Assembly (NCBI GenBank): GCA_964468685.1
Contig: CAYXUH010000008.1
Span: forward strand, 1 to 29,815
Length of the DNA: 29,815 nucleotides
Origin: UBA6078 sp964468685
Lineage (GTDB): Bacteria; Desulfobacterota; Syntrophia; Syntrophales; UBA2210
Reading direction: 5' to 3'
In this document: positions 1 through 6,700 of the stretch, piece by piece
Numbering within the stretch: position 1 is the first letter of the stretch
Layout: each line of letters starts with the position of its first letter
Notes under the pieces: model-generated
What the model was told of the DNA's origin: nothing
The model's input: only the letters and a program-made list of their open reading frames with translations
The model's database searches: none
Translations under genes and position numbers: made by a program

Positions 1-623
1 TCATGCAGTTCACCTAACCACCTGTCCAGTTCATCAACAACCGGGGTCCACCCCTTCTCGATCAGCCGATGCACATGCCCGGCATATTCCCGGGCCTCTC
101 GATTTTCCGGCTCTCTTTCCAGTATCTTGTCAATGACATCCCCGGCCATCCGGAAGTGTCCCTGTTTCACATAAAGCCGGGCCAGGGTGATGGTATAAAA
201 GCTATCCGACAGGACAGGTTCAACGTCTTTCTCACCAGTAATTACAGTCTCCTCCAGCGAGGTTATCTTCTCAGATACGCGTCCCGCCGCTCCGGTGCCG
301 GCATTCAGCTCTATAAACCTCACATAGGAGCGTATCGCCTCTTCAGTCATCCCCCGCCGCCGGTATGCGTCTCCCAGGACCTCGTATATCTGCGACTGAT
401 CCTGTACGATAGTATGCCACTGCTCAAGAATCTCTTCGGCCTCTTCCGGTCTGTCCATTCGGGCCCGGCACGATGCCCGGACAAGATGGGCGTCCAGATC
501 CCCCGGAAAGCGCTTCAGCCTGGCATCCGCAAGGGCACTGGCATCATTGTAGCGCCCCTCGTCCATATCAGCCGCGGCATCCGACATGAAAACCTTTCTA
601 TCCCCAAGATATGTCTCGTCCAT
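1..623 (-). CDS. TPR-repeat protein, 3' end outside the window
   Basis: An open minus-strand frame starts with ATG at 621-623 and runs off the left edge without a stop (207 codons visible). The translation begins MDETYLGDRKVFMSDAA and is helical, with repeated tetratricopeptide-like units (for example around DMDEGRYNDASALAD, GDAYRRRGMTEEAI and YVKQGHFRMAGDVIDKILE). TPRs are protein-protein scaffolds, so no specific job can be assigned. No signal peptide or membrane segment is visible in the part seen. The start is the first ATG after an in-frame TGA 12 bases upstream, and the ribosome binding site is weak (AGG close to the ATG). It is divergent from the queuosine transporter. The plus-strand frame across the same bases gives a composition unlike any protein family and is a shadow. 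Confidence 0.75.
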   Translation of the reverse strand, partial: MDETYLGDRKVFMSDAAADMDEGRYNDASALADARLKRFPGDLDAHLVRASCRARMDRPEEAEEILEQWHTIVQDQSQIYEVLGDAYRRRGMTEEAIRSYVRFIELNAGTGAAGRVSEKITSLEETVITGEKDVEPVLSDSFYTITLARLYVKQGHFRMAGDVIDKILEREPENREAREYAGHVHRLIEKGWTPVVDELDRWLGELH

Positions 624-644
624 AACCTGCCATCAATTCGAGTC

Positions 645-673
645 TTATTACCGACAATTTCCTGAAAAATCAA
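645..673 (-). promoter_or_regulatory. Candidate promoter for the TPR gene
   Basis: Read on the minus strand there is TTGATT (668-673), a 17-base spacer and TAATAA (645-650), about 22 bases before the ATG at 623. Both boxes are only partial matches to the sigma-70 consensus. It lies back to back with the candidate promoter of the divergent transporter gene. Confidence 0.3.
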
Positions 674-703
674 TTGACATCATTCATGTCGCGGTGATAT
701 CTC
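674..703 (+). promoter_or_regulatory. Candidate promoter for the queuosine transporter operon
   Basis: A perfect -35 box TTGACA (674-679) is followed after 18 bases by TATCTC (698-703), a poor -10 box. The transporter ATG is at 745. I looked for a preQ1 riboswitch in the 40-base leader and saw none. Confidence 0.35.
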
Positions 704-744
704 TCTTACCCTTATTTGCAAGACTCTTTCAATGAAAATTTAAT

Positions 745-1377
745 ATGACTCAACCAAATATTCAATTCATAAAATACCTTTTTGTGGTATCACTGCTCTT
801 GGCAAATATCCTGGCCTCCAAGATTATCATGGTGGGAGGATTGTTGCTCCCCGCGGCGATTATCCTGTATCCCCTCACCTTTCTCTTCACCGATGTGGTG
901 GCTGAGGTGGAAGGGAAAAAGAGCGCCGGAGCCCTTGTCATGACGGGTTTTTATATGTCACTGTTCATGGTGCTTGTGATACTGGCCGGCAGGTTTCTCC
1001 CGCCGGCGGGATTCTGGAAACACCAGGAGGCATACAACATCATCCTCGGGTCGACACCCAGGATAGTCCTGGCATCCATGATTGCCTATCTGATCTCGCA
1101 GAATCACGACATATGGGCCTTTCACTGGTGGAGAGAAAAGACGGCGGGCAGACACCTGTGGCTGAGGAATACTCTTTCGACGATCGTATCCCAGATGATC
1201 GACTCCGTCCTGTTCATAGGCATAGCCTTCTGGGGCATAGTTCCTCCGGCGGCGATCGGCATGATGATTCTCAGCCAGTATATCGCCAAGGTGGGCATCG
1301 CCCTTCTTGACACCCCATTCTGTTATCTGTTAGTGAGGCGGTATGAAAGCAATAGAAAACATCTACAGGAAGCGTGA
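745..1377 (+). CDS. yhhQ: Queuosine precursor transporter (YhhQ/VUT family)
   Basis: A 210-residue integral membrane protein with about six hydrophobic segments, starting MTQPNIQFIKYLFVVSLLLA. The segment FTDVVAEVEGKK after the second helix matches the acidic D..xE.xG motif of the VUT/YhhQ family, and the length is typical. YhhQ proteins import the 7-deazaguanine precursors preQ0 and preQ1 for queuosine synthesis in tRNA. The last 35 bases overlap queF, the enzyme that reduces preQ0, which strongly supports this function. There is no clear Shine-Dalgarno sequence before the ATG (the region is A/T rich), so initiation may be weak or leader-dependent. Upstream ATG at 732 hits a stop after three codons, so 745 is the start. 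Function is inferred from family and neighbour. Confidence 0.87.
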   Translation: MTQPNIQFIKYLFVVSLLLANILASKIIMVGGLLLPAAIILYPLTFLFTDVVAEVEGKKSAGALVMTGFYMSLFMVLVILAGRFLPPAGFWKHQEAYNIILGSTPRIVLASMIAYLISQNHDIWAFHWWREKTAGRHLWLRNTLSTIVSQMIDSVLFIGIAFWGIVPPAAIGMMILSQYIAKVGIALLDTPFCYLLVRRYESNRKHLQEA

Positions 1378-1669
1378 GTACGAGGTTGTTATACGGTTTC
1401 CGGAATTTACCTGTCTGTGTCCGATGACGGCGCAGCCCGACTTCGCGGAGATACTGATAACGTACGTGCCGGACGCCTCTCTGGTCGAACTCAAATCTCT
1501 GAAGATATACCTGAATTCCTACCGTGACCGGGGAATCTTTCATGAAGAGGCGGTCAATACCATCCTTGACGATTTTGTGGAAACGATACACCCCCGGAAG
1601 ATCGAGGTGGCGGGCACCTTCAACGTACGTGGCGGCATACACACGACGGTACGGGCACAGCACCCCTGA
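1343..1669 (+). CDS. queF: NADPH-dependent 7-cyano-7-deazaguanine (preQ0) reductase, QueF type I
   Basis: A 108-residue cytoplasmic enzyme that reduces the nitrile of preQ0 to the amine preQ1. The active-site block FTCLCPMTAQPDFA holds the expected nucleophilic Cys (C26, matching B. subtilis Cys55) and the proton-donor Asp (D33). The QueF signature E.KS.K is seen as ELKSLK (49-54), followed by the FHEE segment and RGG near the C-terminus. It is the short, unimodular form. Compared with the 165-residue B. subtilis enzyme it lacks the N-terminal ~30 residues and ends about 30 residues earlier. The start has an AGGCGG ribosome site inside yhhQ, with which it overlaps by 35 bases, implying translational coupling. 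Together the pair would import preQ0 and reduce it. No queC, queD, queE or tgt is in the window. Confidence 0.9.
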   Translation: MKAIENIYRKREYEVVIRFPEFTCLCPMTAQPDFAEILITYVPDASLVELKSLKIYLNSYRDRGIFHEEAVNTILDDFVETIHPRKIEVAGTFNVRGGIHTTVRAQHP

Positions 1670-1696
1670 CCCACCATCACAGAAATAATGACGAAC

Positions 1697-1713
1697 ACCC
1701 CGCCAGAGGGGGT
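1697..1713. terminator. Weak hairpin between convergent queF and pilQ
   Basis: ACCCC (1697-1701) and GGGGT (1709-1713) form a 5-bp stem across the 43-base gap between the two convergent genes. Neither strand has a good T-run after the stem, so termination by it is doubtful. Confidence 0.25.
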
Positions 1714-3365
1714 CATTCCTCTTCCGTGACTACCTTCGGAGTAATAAATATCAGGAGCTCCCTTTTATCAGTGCTGACCGTCTTGTATTTGAAGAGCCAG
1801 CCCAGAACGGGTATCTTGGACAGCCCCGGAACACCTGACAGAGTCTCGCTTGCAACCGTCTTATATACGCCGCCGATAACAATCGTGTCCCCGTCCCTGA
1901 CTACCACGGTTGACTCCACCGAACTGGTGTTGATGGGGGGGTTATCGATGCGCAGTCCTGTTGTGGCATCGGTCTCCCAATCCGCGTAATCGTTACTGGC
2001 ATTCACCTGTATGGAGACCCTTCCCTCGTGGGTGATCGTCGGCGTCACCTCCAGCTTCAGGGTCGCCTTCTTGAATGCCGTCGTTGGATTGCCATCTGCA
2101 TCGAGAACCCTGTACGGAATCTCCTCGCCCTGTTGTATCGTGGCCTTCACGCTATCGAGCGTGGTGACCTTGGGGGATGAGATGATCTTACCGTCACCGG
2201 TGGCTTCAAGGGCCGACAGCTTGGCATCCAGGATCATCCTGCTCGTTCCGTACAACAGGCCAATCGCCGGTGTGGTAGCGGCAACGGCCGATGGAAAATT
2301 GACCGCAACATTGCTGCCGGTCAGGCCTATCCCCGAACCGCCCGGGATTGCGGTCACGGTACCCGAGGCCCCGCTCCCCATCCCCATGGCGAAATTCCCC
2401 GACGCAAGACCGGCACCCCACCTTACGCCCAGTTCCTTGGCAAAGGTTGTGTTCACCTCGACGATCTTTGCCTCTATGGAGATCTGTTTGAGCCTGCCCT
2501 GAGCCACATCCTTCTTTTTCTGCTCCTCTTCGGCCTTTTTGAGTTCTTCAAGGGGCAAAACCGTTATTACCTTCCCCGACTGTTTCTTCCCGAGACCGTT
2601 TATCTCCAGGAGGGCATCGAGGGCCTGATCCCAGGGGACATTCTTCATGTGTACCGTCACCTCGGCTTTGACATCAGGACCCGCGATGATACTCAGACCG
2701 CTTATCTCCGATAACAGCCTGAACACGCTCTTTATATCGGCGTCCTGAAAATCGAGGGAAACCTCTTCACCGGTGTACTGACTGCCTCTCTCCAGCGACA
2801 GCTCATTGTCTCGGGGCGTAGCAGAATCCTTCTCTACCCGAGGTCTGGAGAGGTTTTGGATGGCATTTGTCTCATCAGGAGCCGCTTCGTAGGAGCGGGC
2901 TGCGACATCGAAATCGACAACGACCCGCTGACCGTCTTTTTTGTACCGGTAAGGAACCATCCTTTTTAAAATAAGTCGCGCGCCGGCCGTCTCTACCCCT
3001 TCCGTTACCATGTTATAGAGAACTGCCCGCTGAAGGACTCTCAGGCCGTTACCCCTGTACTCCTTTTTCGTCCCCTCGGCCACGGACACACCCCTCAGCG
3101 TTATCAACACTGTGGTGTCCGATTCCCTCGATATCTCAAAATCGGGTGCATCGGAAAGGAGTATGGACACACGCTCTTTCCCCTGTATTTTCTCAAGAAC
3201 CACGTCCCTGATAACAACGGCGCCGCCTGCATCGTTTTCAACCTGCCCCCGCTCGGGAGAAGGTCCCGCGGAGGCCTTGTCTCCGACGGTGGCACAGCCG
3301 GAGGGGAACAGCAGCCCCATGATGAAAAAAAGGACAAAGGGAGTTATGGTTTTCTTTGGTTTCAT
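1713..3365 (-). CDS. pilQ: Type IV pilus outer-membrane secretin PilQ, N1 domain apparently absent
   Basis: A 550-residue secretin that forms the outer-membrane channel through which the type IV pilus leaves the cell. It has an N-terminal export signal ending near FPSGC (a possible but non-canonical lipobox), an AMIN-like peptidoglycan-binding region (~50-152), an STN/N0 domain (~200-270, with the VPWDQALDALLEINGL signature), and the secretin beta-barrel domain (~293-547) with the VPGLSKIPVLGWLF signature. Between N0 and the secretin domain there are only about 20 K/E-rich residues. PilQ proteins normally carry one N1 (NolW, KH-like) domain of ~70-80 residues there, and this one appears to lack it. 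The frame is open and intact, so this is a deletion form rather than a frameshift. It overlaps pilP by 4 bases (ATGA) and is last in the pilMNOPQ unit. Confidence 0.93.
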   Translation of the reverse strand: MKPKKTITPFVLFFIMGLLFPSGCATVGDKASAGPSPERGQVENDAGGAVVIRDVVLEKIQGKERVSILLSDAPDFEISRESDTTVLITLRGVSVAEGTKKEYRGNGLRVLQRAVLYNMVTEGVETAGARLILKRMVPYRYKKDGQRVVVDFDVAARSYEAAPDETNAIQNLSRPRVEKDSATPRDNELSLERGSQYTGEEVSLDFQDADIKSVFRLLSEISGLSIIAGPDVKAEVTVHMKNVPWDQALDALLEINGLGKKQSGKVITVLPLEELKKAEEEQKKKDVAQGRLKQISIEAKIVEVNTTFAKELGVRWGAGLASGNFAMGMGSGASGTVTAIPGGSGIGLTGSNVAVNFPSAVAATTPAIGLLYGTSRMILDAKLSALEATGDGKIISSPKVTTLDSVKATIQQGEEIPYRVLDADGNPTTAFKKATLKLEVTPTITHEGRVSIQVNASNDYADWETDATTGLRIDNPPINTSSVESTVVVRDGDTIVIGGVYKTVASETLSGVPGLSKIPVLGWLFKYKTVSTDKRELLIFITPKVVTEEE

Positions 3366-3850
3366 GGATTTCCCCCATTTTTCTTGAGCGCAAGGATGAC
3401 TCGTTCCGTGTGTACCTCTCCGGAAAAATCTTTTATCTTCTCCACCACGACCACACTGTCGGGGAGTATCTTCACCACCCGGCCCCCATTGACCCCGAGA
3501 GGGGTGCCCCTGCGAAGGGTATACCGTTTCCCTTCAGGGGTCTTCACGATGGCAATCTTTTTGCCTGCGGTCCAGACAATCCCGGTAAGACGAAACTCGC
3601 CTACGGCAAATCTCTGCAGGGGGGGGAGGGGGACGGCCTCGACAACCTCTTTTTTTCCTGCCACTATCTCAATAAAGGGCTTGAAGGGATCCGATTTTCC
3701 CTCCGGGTCATATCTATAGGCGCCGGGATCCGTTCCTCCCGTATCGGCACACAGAACCGGGGCCGTTACAGGAAAAAGAAACAGCGCCGCAACTACCGCG
3801 GCAGTCCACCGTAGCAGAGGGTTATGTCTTGTTTTCATCCGGCTTTTCAT
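3362..3850 (-). CDS. pilP: Type IV pilus assembly protein PilP
   Basis: A 162-residue exported protein with an N-terminal hydrophobic segment (~14-34) and the PilP core in the second half (GEFRLTGIVWTAGKKIAIVKTPEGK, shortened here in meaning to residues ~84-108), ending with the typical I.DF.G..H.ERV beta segment. PilP links the inner-membrane PilN/PilO pair to the N0 domain of PilQ in the periplasm. Most proteobacterial PilP proteins are lipoproteins, but here the only Cys near the signal end is in PVLCAD, with Leu before Cys, which is not a lipobox. Signal peptidase I cleavage after LCA is more likely. It overlaps pilO by 29 bases and pilQ by 4. An alternative ATG four codons downstream has no better ribosome site. 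Confidence 0.9.
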   Translation of the reverse strand: MKSRMKTRHNPLLRWTAAVVAALFLFPVTAPVLCADTGGTDPGAYRYDPEGKSDPFKPFIEIVAGKKEVVEAVPLPPLQRFAVGEFRLTGIVWTAGKKIAIVKTPEGKRYTLRRGTPLGVNGGRVVKILPDSVVVVEKIKDFSGEVHTERVILALKKNGGNP

Positions 3851-4424
3851 TCGCCTCTTCCATAAACATGTATATCTTCATAGAGCAATCGGCCTCGAGG
3901 GGGTTCCCTCCGGCGTTTTTTCCCGCCCCTTTTTTGATTTCAACATCTGTTATGGTCACTATGCGCGGGAGGTGTGCCACGCTGTCGAAGAAAACGGCGA
4001 TATCATTGTACCGTCCCGTAACGGTAATCCTGACCGGTATCTCGGCATAAAACTCCTTTGGAACGGGGGTCATCGGCTCGAAAAGGATGAAATCGAGTCC
4101 GGCGTCCCTCCCCGCTTCGGAGACGGAGGTGAGCAGGCGTGGAATCTCCTTCCGCTCCGGGAGCTTGGCCAAAATGGTTTCCAGGTTCTCCTCCAGTGCG
4201 GCTATCTCTGTTTTATGCCGCTCTATCTGTCCCACCACGCGCTGTCGCGCCTCTATCTGGCGGTTGATGGTTTCCTGGGTATCTCCCAGTTGGGTCTTCC
4301 TCTCGGAAACTGGCTGAAAGAAATAAAACCAGTAGAAATAACTAAGGAGGAGGAGCATGCCAAGGAGTATCATCAGCTTCTTCCCGCCGGACAAGCGCTG
4401 TATGTCATTCAGGTCTATCGCCAT
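3822..4424 (-). CDS. pilO: Type IV pilus inner-membrane platform protein PilO
   Basis: A 200-residue bitopic membrane protein with a short cytoplasmic N-terminus, one membrane helix (~17-36, LMILLGMLLLLSYFYWFYFF), a coiled coil (~40-95) and a C-terminal ferredoxin-like domain containing the family's FFDSVAHLPRIVTI segment. PilO heterodimerises with PilN in the inner membrane and aligns PilM, PilP and the secretin. It starts 3 bases after the pilN stop, with an AAGGAA ribosome site inside the end of pilN, and overlaps pilP by 29 bases. The domain order and length are standard. Confidence 0.92.
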   Translation of the reverse strand: MAIDLNDIQRLSGGKKLMILLGMLLLLSYFYWFYFFQPVSERKTQLGDTQETINRQIEARQRVVGQIERHKTEIAALEENLETILAKLPERKEIPRLLTSVSEAGRDAGLDFILFEPMTPVPKEFYAEIPVRITVTGRYNDIAVFFDSVAHLPRIVTITDVEIKKGAGKNAGGNPLEADCSMKIYMFMEEANEKPDENKT

Positions 4425-4427
4425 CCG

Positions 4428-4973
4428 TCATTCCTTTTCCGCCGAGCACAGGAGGACAAACCCCATCAGCCGTACCCCTGAGACAGTCGTCTGTCTCGAC
4501 GCTATCAGGTCTACCGTCCCGATATAGGGAGAGTCTTCGAGCCTTTTCATAAATTGTGCTATCGCTGGATTGTTGACGGCCACTCCCTCCACCCGCAGTT
4601 TACCGCCCTTTTGGGTGATGCTGGTGAGCCATTCACTCTGCGGTAAAATCCTGGAGGCAAGCTCATCCATGATATGCACCGAATAATCTCGACCCCTCTC
4701 AAGATCCTTTATGATCCCTATCTTTCTTTCCAGCGTTTCCTTGTCTGTCTTGAGCTTCTCCAGGTTTCCCGTCACCGTGGTAAGTTCGTTCAGTCGGACG
4801 CGCGCTGATTCGACCTCGACCTCCAACCCCGCGAGACCCGTATTCATATGAAGATAAAGAAGGAGCAGGAGGAGAAAGAACAGGGTGAGGGAGGCCACCC
4901 CAATGACAATCTGGCGCTGGGCACTTGCCTTCTTCTTTTCTTCCCGATAGGGGAGGAGATTAATTCGTATCAT
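4428..4973 (-). CDS. pilN: Type IV pilus inner-membrane platform protein PilN
   Basis: A 181-residue bitopic protein. The N-terminal tail IRINLLPYREEKKK carries the INLLPYRE motif that in other systems docks into the cleft of PilM. It is followed by a membrane helix (~22-42), a coiled coil (~50-95) and a periplasmic ferredoxin-like domain (~100-175). It anchors cytoplasmic PilM to the membrane and pairs with PilO. The start codon overlaps the pilM stop by one base (TGATG), indicating translational coupling. Confidence 0.92.
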   Translation of the reverse strand: MIRINLLPYREEKKKASAQRQIVIGVASLTLFFLLLLLLYLHMNTGLAGLEVEVESARVRLNELTTVTGNLEKLKTDKETLERKIGIIKDLERGRDYSVHIMDELASRILPQSEWLTSITQKGGKLRVEGVAVNNPAIAQFMKRLEDSPYIGTVDLIASRQTTVSGVRLMGFVLLCSAEKE

Positions 4974-6037
4974 CAGTCCTCCACCCTCCTGAGGGCCAGA
5001 CCAACCCCGATGGCAGCGGTGGGGCCTATTTTTCGTATATACGAAGGGTTGAAAACATTTTTGTCGTACAGTACATTTTTGAAGGGATCGAATATCTCCA
5101 CTTCACAGTGGAATATTTCTTTCATGGCGTCAGTTATTCCCGGAATTCCCGCACAGCCACCACTGAGAAGGATACGGCCGACAGGCGATCCGCTCACCGT
5201 CGAGCTGAAATAATCGAAAGACCTCCCTATCTCCAGAAAGATGGGCCCAAGGTAATCGAGAACCTTTTCTCCCGTGTCACCCTCCCCGCCTGAGCCCTCA
5301 AGCTTTATCATCTCGGCTTCCTCGAAAGAAATATCAAGCTTATCTTGCAGGACCCGCGTGACGGAATCTCCCCCCGACATAATATTTCTTGTGAAGACAG
5401 ATTCTTCGTCCCTGATGATATTGATATTGGTTATGCTCGCGCCGACATTGACCAGGGCAATGATATCATCGGTCGCAAAATCATAGTTCTCCTCATAGGC
5501 CGCCTCCAACGCGAAGGAATCAACATCCATTACCACCGCCCGTGCCCCCGCCTTCTCGATCGCATAGGCATAACTTTCAGTAACGTCCTTCTTCGCGGCA
5601 GCGATAACAACCTCTACCTGGTTGGGATCGTTATCCCGCTGGCTGTATATGTGAAAGTCGAAATTTACATCCCGGATGTCGTCAAAGGGCAGATATTCTC
5701 CGGCCTCATCGATTATAAGATCGCGCAGTTCCGCCTCTTCCATCCTCCGGAAAACAGCCTCTTTAATCATGGCGACATGCCCCGAGAGAGCCGTTATGAC
5801 ATTTTTCCCCCCGTATTGGGACACCTTGACAAGTTCCTTTATCTTTTTGACGAGGGCATCATGATCCCTGATTAACCCCTTTTCTATAATACCTCTTTCC
5901 AGGACTACCTGCGCAAAGCGTTGCAGGGCCCACCCCTCCGGGGCATCCTTCAACTCGACAAGCCTGATGCAGCTTGATCCTATGTCGACTCCCGCAACCC
6001 TTCTGCTTCCGGAAAACAGTTCTTTTACTGAAAACAT
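4973..6037 (-). CDS. pilM: Type IV pilus cytoplasmic actin-like protein PilM
   Basis: A 354-residue actin-fold ATP-binding protein. The phosphate-1 motif GVDIGSS lies at residues 16-22, a second nucleotide-contact segment is ALVNVGASITNINII, and the adenosine motif is ILLSGGCAGIPG near residue 295. Length matches the family. PilM sits at the cytoplasmic face of the pilus machine, bound to the PilN tail. The ATG at 6037 is preceded by a GTGGGGAC ribosome site. It begins 13 bases after ftsB on the same strand and ends in a one-base overlap with pilN, so it is the first pil gene of a compact pilMNOPQ set. Confidence 0.94.
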   Translation of the reverse strand: MFSVKELFSGSRRVAGVDIGSSCIRLVELKDAPEGWALQRFAQVVLERGIIEKGLIRDHDALVKKIKELVKVSQYGGKNVITALSGHVAMIKEAVFRRMEEAELRDLIIDEAGEYLPFDDIRDVNFDFHIYSQRDNDPNQVEVVIAAAKKDVTESYAYAIEKAGARAVVMDVDSFALEAAYEENYDFATDDIIALVNVGASITNINIIRDEESVFTRNIMSGGDSVTRVLQDKLDISFEEAEMIKLEGSGGEGDTGEKVLDYLGPIFLEIGRSFDYFSSTVSGSPVGRILLSGGCAGIPGITDAMKEIFHCEVEIFDPFKNVLYDKNVFNPSYIRKIGPTAAIGVGLALRRVED

Positions 6038-6050
6038 GCGGTCCCCACGC

Positions 6051-6320
6051 TTAATCGATAAATTGATAGACCCTGTCGCCCTGCTTTACCATTCCGAGCT
6101 CTCTTCTCGCCACTGCCTCAATGGAGCGCACATCACCCTTGAGGAGCCCTATCTCTCTTTTCAGCTCCCTATTCTCACTGAGAATAGCCTCATTGGTTTC
6201 TTCAAGGGCCACCTGTTTTTCCTTTAACGTACGATAGTCCATCAGTCCTCTGTCTCCGAAGATTATGTGGAGCACAATGACAATAATGAAAATCCCGAAC
6301 AGAACCCTGACAATTTTCAT
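6051..6320 (-). CDS. ftsB: Cell-division protein FtsB (septum formation initiator family)
   Basis: An 89-residue bitopic protein with a membrane helix (~3-20, IVRVLFGIFIIVIVLHIIF), then a GD.G...Y..LK segment and a coiled coil (~30-65) ending in the family's ARRELGMVKQGDRVYQF motif. FtsB joins FtsL and FtsQ in the divisome and helps activate septal peptidoglycan synthesis. I chose ATG 6320 because AAGGTG lies 4 bases upstream. A TTG at 6347 would add nine residues that do not fit the family. Its usual partner eno is not visible nearby. Instead it directly precedes pilM by 13 bases, so division and pilus genes probably share a transcript. Confidence 0.85.
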   Translation of the reverse strand: MKIVRVLFGIFIIVIVLHIIFGDRGLMDYRTLKEKQVALEETNEAILSENRELKREIGLLKGDVRSIEAVARRELGMVKQGDRVYQFID

Positions 6321-6700
6321 ACGGCACCTTTTCCCCACAGGGAGCAACCATCCTGTCTGTTAAATAGCAACAAACATGTCACCTTGATCCTTATCTCCGC
6401 GTATGCCGTGGGTTCAAGCATCACACGAGGTTCCGGGCACCCACAAGAACAGGGGCGATATCTACCGGGTACTCTTCAACCCCTCCATACAAAAGGGATT
6501 TCTTCTTTCCCTTCGTCTGGGGGGAATTCCCTGTCTGCAACAGCATCTCGGCCATCACAATCCAGGGGGAAAGGATTCCGACACAATACCCTGTCTCCTT
6601 GTCTCTCTTTCACCATAAAAAACGGTGTTTTTCACCGCAAAAGCAGTATTTTTTTATATGGTTGACGTCTATTCATACAACTGGCAACCCGGATATCGCA
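6321..6700. other. Non-coding gap between the DUF39 gene and ftsB
   Basis: 380 bases with no supportable gene on either strand. The only structure found is the minus-strand terminator at 6617-6637. A promoter for ftsB-pilMNOPQ should lie between that hairpin and 6320, but no convincing -35/-10 pair could be picked out (TTGAAC with a loosely spaced TAAGGA is the best seen on the minus strand). Possible plus-strand reading frames here have no ribosome site and no family resemblance. Confidence 0.5.
6617..6637 (-). terminator. Intrinsic terminator after the DUF39 gene
   Basis: On the minus strand CGGTG, an AAAAA loop and CACCG are followed by TTTTTT (A-run at 6617-6622 on the plus strand). The stem is only 5 bp, extendable by a G-U pair, so it is probably a modest terminator separating the DUF39 gene from ftsB-pil. 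Confidence 0.5.

Noticed and set aside
69..665. 198-residue plus-strand reading frame at the left end
   Set aside because: It is antisense to the open TPR-coding frame, has no ribosome site, and its composition resembles no family, while the minus-strand frame gives clear TPR units.
704..744. Possible preQ1 riboswitch in front of the queuosine transporter
   Set aside because: The short A/T-rich leader lacks the pairing and A-rich tail expected for any preQ1 class I could recognise.
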